Source: Ypsolopha sequella
Lineage: Eukaryota; Arthropoda; Insecta; Lepidoptera; Ypsolophidae
Reading direction: 5' to 3'
Assembly: GCA_934047225.1 (NCBI GenBank)
Contig: OW203989.1
Location: 19,195,977-19,259,976, forward strand
DNA length: 64,000 nt
This document shows positions 57,390 through 64,000 of this stretch, piece after piece; the stretch's first letter is position 1; every line of letters begins with the position of its first letter. A program made the position numbers and the translations under genes. The notes under the pieces are model-generated. The model was not told where the DNA came from and did no database searches. It saw only the letters and a program-made list of their open reading frames with translations.

Positions 57390-57786
57390 TAGTTTATGCT
57401 ACAAGGGCGCAAAGGAATAAATTACGAGGACGATTTAAAACACGAGCGTAGCGAGTGTTTTAAACGTAACCGAGTAATTTATTGCTTTTACGCCCGTGTA
57501 TCATACTACGTTTTTCAATGCATAGTGTGAGGAAATGAAAACAAATATAATCTTGTGAACTTTCAATTATGATTGGCTCAAAAGGATTGTATCCAGAGCC
57601 GTTAAACAGTGGGAAAAAAAGTATAACATCTATGGTACACATTAAAGGCTGCAGGTTAGCCAACCATTGCAAACAAGTTAAAAATAATAATAATAATAAA
57701 GCCCTAGGGCAAAATAATCGACTTTCTGTTCGGTTTTGATGCATGAAAAGTGGGCCTTTACGAGCACATGCATTGAAAAATATTTT
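57390..57786 (-). repeat. Dispersed repeat family, copy 3 (empty hAT site)
   Basis: Inverted copy of 15399-15912 with AAGCCCTAGGGCAAAATAAT uninterrupted at the hAT insertion site of copy 1. The left end contains a partial palindrome around ACACGAGCGTAGCGAGTGTT. It is non-coding. Confidence 0.65.
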
Positions 57787-57904
57787 TTAAGAGAAATTCA
57801 GTTTCTTTTATTAACCGCCAGGGGCGCTGTAGGTGCGTTATTATTTACGTTATTATAAATAGTAACGTGTATCAAATACAAAACTCATGGTAGGACTCCT
57901 GGGC

Positions 57905-58060
57905 ACTTTTTAGGGTTCTGTAACTGAAAGGTGCCAAACGAAACCCTATTATAAGCCTCCTCTGTCCGTCTGTTTGCCCACCTATCACAGGAGTCCACAA
58001 CTTCAGCCGTTATGGGTAGCGAGTTGAAATTTTGACATAATACGTATTACCATTGCCTCT
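57905..58060 (+). repeat. Dispersed CTCTGTCCGTCTG repeat fragment
   Basis: TTTTAGGGTTCTGTAACTG, GAAACCCTATTATAAGCCTC and CTCTGTCCGTCTGTTTGCC resemble the repeat at 28740-28995. It is followed by AT-rich sequence with no gene. Confidence 0.4.
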
Positions 58061-58556
58061 ATCCAGGGGCATAATAATAAAAAATTCAAACCCAAGGGAG
58101 ACTTCCACACAAGAAACCACGAAAACGTAGCATTAGGATTCCGTATAGTAGATACCATCGAAGAAATTGCCGCAGACCTTTTCTCTTATCACCATTGCAA
58201 TACGGGCGAAAAGTGGGTCTGCAGATCTTTTCTCGATAGTACCTAAAGGGTACAAACGAGTTTTCTTAGAGTTTTCTTTAAAAACCCTCCAAAAACTGTA
58301 TTTTCGAAACTGGTAGACCGAAAGATATGGAAAAAATCGATAATATAAGGAGACTTTTGTTTATATAGCTAAATTTATACTGTAGACTTGGTAAGTGGTC
58401 AGAGCCAAGGTTCAATGACCTTTTCTGCAGAATACGGAGAAAAAAATGTGCCCCTATACTAATTTACGAACAACTCCGAGCGAATTTCATATAGGAAGCA
58501 TAAAAAATAATTTAAGATAAATTTACTTTGCCAGTTTCATAAACTACTGGTATATA

Positions 58557-58818
58557 CAAGGTGACTTTTTGATCACCGTCCAAATTCATACTGGTGGCTT
58601 GGTAAGTGATCGGTATCATGCATCAATAACAATTTTAGTAAAATTGGTAACATGAAATTTCAACTCCCCATAGTGATTCACTCGGGACTGGAACTGAATT
58701 TATATGGGAAGCCGAAATTTCATTTTACGAATTTCACAAAAATTTTTACTAATCCAAGATACTGATCACTTATCAAGCCTCCAGTATGAATTTGGACGAT
58801 GATCAAAAAGTCACCTTG
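58557..58818. mobile_element. 262-bp TA-flanked MITE with about 65-bp inverted ends
   Basis: CAAGGTGACTTTTTGATCA at the left and its inverted copy TGATCAAAAAGTCACCTTG at the right begin arms of about 65 bp that also share CCAAATTCATACTGG and AAGTGATC. TA flanks both sides (58555-58556, 58819-58820). A diverged half-copy lies near 58370-58430. It is non-coding and probably of the Tc1/mariner superfamily. Confidence 0.7.
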
Positions 58819-58819
58819 T

Positions 58820-60009
58820 ATGTAGGTATGTATATACATATTTACATTTTATAAATGACGCGCATAAAGTTTTATGAAACATATCAACAAGTTTCAAACA
58901 TAATATTACTTGAAATCATATAAACACCTTACTAATATCGTCGCTCGAAAGTTTATAGAACAAACCCAACACGGCACCAACTGCAAAAACCTTTAGAATG
59001 CCATCATGAAATGATCGGTTTTAAAACTCGTCGGCAGATGTTATACTTTTACGACTTCAAACGTCCTATCGGTCACTGGTCACGCAAACGATATAAAACT
59101 ATATCTAACCTATTAAATCACGCTTCCGTAACATAAAAGATTCTCTGAATAGCTAGCTATTTTCAAGAGCGATAAACTTTTGAGAATTCTTGTAATTTAA
59201 ACAATAGCCGCAGTCATTATTTTGATTGTAGAACCGTAATAGATCAAAAGAAGTTTTGAACGACGCGACGTCACAGCTTCATTCACATTTTTTGAGATAA
59301 GTGTGTGCTTTTCCAGCTGTTTCTTCAGACTGACCCAAAAACCGGTTTGAAAACATGGAGGCAGCATCATTTTTTTCTAAATGACAAATGTCTGACTGGT
59401 ATCAATTGAGTGGTACAAATCAATAAAATAGTATGATTTTAGTTGATAAATCAATGACTTAAAGATATATGCGATCCGTAAATTTGATTGTCAAGAAACA
59501 CATACTCATACTGATAATGTCAACTATAGTATTTTGAATTCTTTTAAATAAGTTTGCAATTTTTGGTTGGAATTGGTTGAAAAAAAGAGGGGAGTTACGG
59601 TCTATGTAGCTCTATTTCATAACCGCTGTCTCTATCGTAAGAACCCAGCCGTATGGAATCCGTCTGACCAAGTCACGTATTAACATGCAATTTGGCGAGG
59701 AGCCAACATTGACGCGATAGTAACCAAGTCATTAACACTTAGAATTGTTTTCAGGTTTCTCTGGCATTTAGAATCTGCATGTGTGCAATCACACAAATTA
59801 AAAGTCAAATAATTTTATTTTTGCTCTCGGATTACCGGGAATGAACAAATTTTATGACTGCTTTGTGTATGAAATTATTATCATTTAACATATCAGTAAA
59901 AGCAATTACACCAAACGTTAGTTTTATCCTTATCAAGTTTTTACTTTATATTCTTCAAGAAATGTTATATTTTGACATGCTATAAGTGCAAGTTTCTAGT
60001 AGCGAGCGA
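58820..60009. other. Intronic AT-rich DNA, no gene recognised
   Basis: Part of the claudin-like intron. No conserved frame, tandem array or inverted ends were seen until the tandem repeat at 60010. Confidence 0.4.
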
Positions 60010-60505
60010 CAGCCTGTTGGTGGTTTGGCTAGACTAAGTGCCACAGACCGTGAAAAGCCACCAGCATTTTCCGAGCAAAAAATTCTGTCACTGAGATTTC
60101 CAGCCCACTGAAATAACATGATAACTACGAGTACAATTTAAAAAAACCTCTTTTGTATACACACAATGGCTCACGGTATAGGGGAGGTCATTGGAGATAC
60201 CTTCACCAGACAGTTGGTGGTATAGCTAGACTAAGTGCTACAGGCCGTGAAAAGACAGCAGCGTTTTCCGTGCAAAAAAGTCTGTCACTGAGATTTCCAG
60301 CCCACCGACATAACGTAATAACTACAATAAAAAAACCTCTTTCATATACACACAATGGCTTACGGTATAGGGGAGGTCATGTTCCGTGCAAAACATTCTG
60401 TCACTGATATTTCCAGCCCACTGACATAACATGATAACTGCAATTAAAAAAAACCTCTTTCGTATATTCACAATGGTTCACGGTGTAGGGGAGGTCATTA
60501 GAGAT
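60010..60505 (+). repeat. Tandem repeat, 2.5-3 units of about 200 bp or less
   Basis: Units share GGTGGTATAGCTAGACTAAG, TTCTGTCACTGAGATTTCC, AGCCCACTGACATAACATG, AAAAACCTCTTTCGTATA and GTATAGGGGAGGTCATT. The third unit lacks the first third. It lies just upstream of the claudin-like exon 2 in intron 1. No coding function seen. Confidence 0.7.
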
Positions 60506-60758
60506 ACCTTCATTCACTAGCAGACTGCTATAAATTCATAAGGATGACGATAATACAGTTATTACTGTTGTAACTTTAAAACTACCGACTTTGTTTTTAT
60601 ATTTCTTACAATATGCAAGTCTGACACTAAAATCATTAATCAATCCGGCAGCCTCATAATTTTGGAAAACCCTATCAAAATCTTTGTATATTTCCACCAT
60701 TGTACTACTAAAGACTGGCTATGATTACCTAAGAACGCTGTCATTATTTTGCTTTCAG

Positions 60759-60959
60759 GTATTTATTTGGAGAAAACCAAGCGATACTTCTTATCCAGTG
60801 ACTCTGGGATTTGGGAGACCTGCCGGTACGTCTTTCAGCCTGCCAGTCCAGCAAATGTGACTTCACTCACTATGTCGGTGAAGCCTCAAAACATGACGTC
60901 ACTCACCACGACGGTGAGGCCTCAAGATGCAACCGGTCTAGCTGGAAAGTATTTTACAA
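60759..60959 (+). CDS. Claudin/stargazin-like tetraspan protein, exon 2
   Basis: A TTGCTTTCAG acceptor opens this 201-nt exon in phase with exon 1 to give GIYLEKTKRYFLSSDSGIWE, then TCRYVFQPASPANVTSL. It ends with one base of a codon before GTAAGT. The SDSGIWETCR stretch corresponds to the W-G-x-W/L-C signature region of the first extracellular loop of claudin/PMP22-type proteins. A GTACGT inside the exon just after TCR is a possible alternative donor. The following 36 nt are tandemly duplicated (60854-60889 and 60890-60925), adding a second N-x-T/S site. Later exons with helices 2-4 lie beyond 60959 and were not found in the window. Confidence 0.65.
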
Positions 60960-61197
60960 GTAAGTTTACATACATTCGAGGGCTTCATGCTAATCCCCGA
61001 AATGGCTACTTTACAGGAGAGACAAAATACTTAATACATTTTGAAGTAATTTACATAATTTGTCAAGAATTAACACAATGTGTGATTATATAAACAGTTA
61101 ATTACATCCTAAAATCCTAAATAGTGAATACCAAAAGGTAGTTGAGTATCAGATGGTAGTTGGCATAAACCTTTCTCAGATGTTAGTCAGAATAGAT

Positions 61198-61380
61198 TAA
61201 GGGGCTTCTGTAAGCTAGATAGCAGCTCGAAATGTGTCGGTAGAAATATCAACAGAAACAAAATAGAAATAAAGTTCATACTCGTATCAGAGTGCATTGC
61301 AAAGAATGCAAAGTGGCTGTTACGACGATCGCTGCGTCACCGGTGACTCACCGGATAGCGCAAAATAGAGAAAATAATAT
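61198..61380 (+). repeat. Diverged partial copy of the TTAA element family
   Basis: TTAAGGGGCTTCTGTAAGCT followed by TAGCAGCTCGAAATGTG, GTGGCTGTTACGACGATCGC and GCGCAAAATAGAGAAAATAA corresponds to the left part of the element at 26944-27407. The right end is absent. Confidence 0.45.
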
Positions 61381-61689
61381 TTTTTTTATACAATGTTACA
61401 TTTGATATTTAAAAGTTTTAAACATCATTATGTCAGATTTTTGTATTGCTCGTGTCTGTATTTAAGTTTTAATCTTGACTTTTTTGAATTTTAAAAGTGT
61501 AAACATTTTATCAGTTTTTTAAACCATTTTAAAATATTTGAAAGGTATTTATTTACTCGTTGTAGGTTAGAGCTTTAAAGGTTTTAGGTTTTAAAACATC
61601 ACAATTACGGGACATGGGTACATAAATCTCATATATATTTTTTTCGAAGTTTTGTAATATTCATATAGAAAGTTTAAAACAATTCAAAA

Positions 61690-63369
61690 ACGTCTTGTTC
61701 ACGCTACCAGCGTGACGTTCGCGCATGTGCATGACTAATTTTCGCGGCGCAGCGCTGGCGCCACCTGGCGACACAATGGACTCGCGCGCTGGCGCCAACC
61801 CGCGGTTCACTCAGTCTGTTCGGCTCGAGACGCCTCCCGAGGCGCACGTCTGCGCGCTCGCGCAGCCGACTGTTCCGCCGCAATCGTCTAGAGAACGACA
61901 CGCGTGTACACATTCGCGCCGCCACAAACAATATCGCATACGTCCCAGTGTTGTGTTCACAGTTCATAACAGTGCTGTGTATTACTTCACGTTACACCAA
62001 GACATTCTGCACATTCCTGACCAAAACGCCAGCTCCATCAGCCCAACAAGAAGGCTCAGCCCGTCAGCGCATTAGTCTGCTCGCCCACAACAATCATCAT
62101 CAAAGGTCAGTCAGTTTACCCACAATTCTCCAATCAATCCTCAAATCCCATCAGCTCTGCATTTCTGTAACCCCGCGGTTACATTTTGGTCACTTCGAGC
62201 CGGTAGTAAAACATTTTTATCCATCCAAGAAAAATTTTGGCCCTTCGAACCGTTACTGAACCAGCCCCCGTCGATTTACTACAGTCCATTTTCACCCGGT
62301 TACATATTTTGCCCCCTTTCCCGGCAAAAAATATTTTGTGGTCTCGAATACCTATTGCGGGTAGGTAATTAGAACCGCCGCCGCCTAGAACATTCCATTT
62401 ATCGGTATAGAACCGGCCCCCCCCCGCCCCCGGCACAGAACAAACTCATTTTCATCCCGTTTGTTATTATTATTCAGCTCAGATAATATAATTATATCCA
62501 TTCAGCCCAATTGCTTGTTACAGTCCACTATATATCTTTATTAAACCCCCACTGTCAAAGATAGTTTTCGTAGGTATCTTGCGAGATATTTTTTTGGTGC
62601 GAGTATAAATTCGCTTTATTTCGTGCACTTATATACGTTACATATATACGTAAGTTACGTATGTTGAGTACATAAGTACACACGTTATTACGTACGTATT
62701 AACAAAGCTTGATTTGCATCATTGGATTGTCCACTCATTTAGAGCTGATTTCGGCTAGGTGAATACATTCTTTGTTTGGTTACGCACTCAAAGTAGGTAG
62801 GTATTTTATTCTATAAATAGAATTTTCGACGACTGATGTTGTTGTTGTAAAGGTACTTTCGTGTAAACAAGAACTAACGCGTATTGTCGGCACATGATTT
62901 CAAGGCAAATAACATAAAAGTGAACAGGTTCATCAGCCCTTTTCGATATTTTTGTGTTGCGGTAATCTCACGTCGCAGTAATAGTATTCCGGACAGTTTG
63001 ATCGTGTTATTGTCTGCTTTTTAACCGGGTGAATATAGCAGAAATATAGTAAATTTTTTTTTTTCTCTCTTCTTGTCTCTGCTCTTATTGTTAATGGTAC
63101 ACATATAGGGTGTTCCACGTTGGTGTATCAGCTCATATACAGGTTGTTTAAAAAAAAAAAATTTTTTTTTTTTTTCTCTTTGTCGTGTTTATTTAAGAGT
63201 TCCGTGTTCCGTTTGAACATAACTTTTGTTACTTCGGCCCGCGCAAGTTACAAACTATCCGCACGTTAGAGTTAGTAACGCTCAAGTTTTAATAACTCAT
63301 TTTCAACATTAAAATGCCTTCAAAAAAGCAAGCGAACATATTTCGCGATCGTATCTTTTCGTATCTATA
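61690..63369 (+). other. GC-rich then AT-rich leader, possible LTR of a BEL element
   Basis: 61700-62120 is strongly GC-rich with CpG-rich text (CGCGCGCTGGCGCCAACCCG), an unusual composition here. A run of C at 62420-62427 follows, then AT-rich sequence up to a degenerate BEL/Pao gag. This could be the long terminal repeat and leader of that retroelement, which would continue past the window, or a CpG-rich promoter. TGGCGCC near 61785 resembles a primer-binding start, but its placement so far from gag is odd. No second LTR is in the window, so the boundaries cannot be set. Confidence 0.25.
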
Positions 63370-63868
63370 GTGGTACGAAAACTCCAAGGTGAGCTCCGTA
63401 CTCTCTTCGAGCGGAAGTACGGATCTCAGCCAACTCTGCCCACTCTGGCTAACCTCATGGAGTTCTTGGAGGAGCACGCGCGCTGCAAAGAGAATGAGTC
63501 TTCGTCCCTTGCGTCACAGGATGCTCATTCATCAGCACGGCTCGGCCCTTCAGGAAGGCTCGCTCAGCTCAATCAGCTGGTTCAGCCCACTTGAGGTTCC
63601 CGTCAGCCTTATACGGCTACTCGAGAATTCCGCCCCATAGCTCCGCTTAGGAGCCGGCAAGAATATCGCTCTCCTCAACCTGCTCCCCATAGGCCGTTCT
63701 TGGCATTCGGTGACGCCCTAACCTACTCGGCCCAACCGTACTCATCACACACACACTCATCACACACACACTCATCACACACATACTCATCTGCTCACAA
63801 TAGTGCACCTGTGCACATACTCATCTGCTCACAATAGAAGCACTCAGCACACTCAGCACACTCAGCAC
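63370..63868 (+). pseudogene. BEL/Pao-type gag fragment with internal stop
   Basis: The frame at 63370 reads VRKLQGELRTLFERKYG followed by PTLANLMEFLEEHARCKEN, the conserved gag helix region of BEL/Pao LTR retrotransposons (LRxEL...KxG...PTLxxLxxFLEEHxRxLEN). A TGA at about 63592 interrupts it. The same frame then stays open through RQEYRSPQPAPHRPFLAFGD and a Ser-His-Thr repeat encoded by the microsatellite, to a stop near 63838. The upstream part of gag is missing or unrecognised. Protease and polymerase would lie right of the window. Confidence 0.55.
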
Positions 63869-63912
63869 ACTCAGCACACTCATCACACATTCACTCATCA
63901 CATACACACTCA
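63737..63912 (+). repeat. ACTCATCACACACAC / ACTCAGCAC microsatellite
   Basis: Tandem copies of ACTCATCACACACAC (about 63740-63790) are followed by a duplicated ACTCATCTGCTCACAATAG segment and then CACTCAG units of 10 nt (63840-63880). The array lies within or just after the degenerate gag frame. Confidence 0.8.
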
Positions 63913-64000
63913 GCTCATTTTCACTCAATGACTTCAACTCCAACAGAGAATTCTTGTAACTCCGCACAACGTGTAGTGAACGTCACTAAAACACCAATTT

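Larger units (their letters stand above)
46686..60758 (+). other. 14-kb intron 1 of the claudin-like gene
   Basis: The interval runs from a GTACGT donor to a TTTCAG acceptor that join one reading frame. It contains, in order, a lepidopteran dispersed repeat with tandem subunits (46691-47410), a fold-back element, a 420-bp repeat, the inverted Penelope-like dimer, a second 390-bp repeat, a TA MITE, a mariner-type element, a TTAA long-TIR element, a TA MITE and a 200-bp tandem repeat. No other gene on either strand is recognised. Confidence 0.6.

Noticed and set aside
61704..62075. GC-rich overlapping frames of 87-116 codons on both strands
   Set aside because: High GC makes stop codons rare in all frames; peptides are low-complexity and unrecognised, more consistent with LTR/leader or promoter-like DNA than a protein.

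Overview
This 64 kb window looks like eukaryotic nuclear DNA from an insect, most probably a moth or butterfly (Lepidoptera). It is AT-rich, the two protein-coding genes I recognise are split by long introns, and most of the remaining identifiable sequence is transposable elements and their debris. The lepidopteran call is inference. It rests on dispersed repeats that I recall as typical of that group: a tRNA-derived SINE, a repeat with a TCTGTCCGTCTG-type internal stretch, short MITEs, and RTE-like LINE ends with TATG tails. No database search was possible.

Two genes can be supported across splice junctions. (1) On the minus strand, four consecutive coding exons at 8320-8467, 5608-5760, 5375-5490 and 731-845 join in phase. 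They encode the N-terminal part of an SLC13 (INDY-type sodium/dicarboxylate) transporter; the first exon and the C-terminal exons are missing or not recognised. (2) On the plus strand, two exons at 46502-46685 and 60759-60959, separated by a 14 kb intron, join in phase. They encode the start of a claudin/PMP22/stargazin-like tetraspan protein, and exon 2 carries an in-frame 36-nt duplication. A third possible gene is represented by one GC-rich, cysteine-containing exon candidate on the minus strand at 33905-34045.

The mobile fraction, left to right: a Mutator-like element with long terminal inverted repeats (about 1822-2750); SINE and MITE insertions in the SLC13 intron (6600-7900); composite MITEs (8545-9044); a snap-back Penelope-like 3' end (10450-10996); a TA-flanked MITE family; a hAT MITE nested in an older repeat (15478-15580); a 98-bp minisatellite (18887-19485); a 299-bp hAT element (22312-22610); a truncated LINE (24425-25270); a TTAA-flanked 464-bp family (26944-27407 and 42410-42875); a LINE reverse transcriptase split by a 1.1 kb element (30495-32540); a deleted PIF/Harbinger element (35227-36563); a palindromic hAT element (38130-38391); two long fold-back elements (38535-38990 and 47494-47854); an inverted dimer of a Penelope-like element with GIY-YIG endonuclease (49353-52096); a broken mariner-type element (53657-54968); a long-TIR TTAA element (56523-57203); a TA MITE (58557-58818); and a degenerate BEL/Pao gag at the right edge (63370 onward).

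The main biological interest is the record of insertions. Many have readable target-site duplications, several are nested with an empty site visible in another copy, and at least five form long inverted repeats that would fold as hairpins when transcribed. There is no operon, CRISPR array or intact RNA gene. Intervals not listed are AT-rich intron or intergenic DNA in which I recognise nothing.
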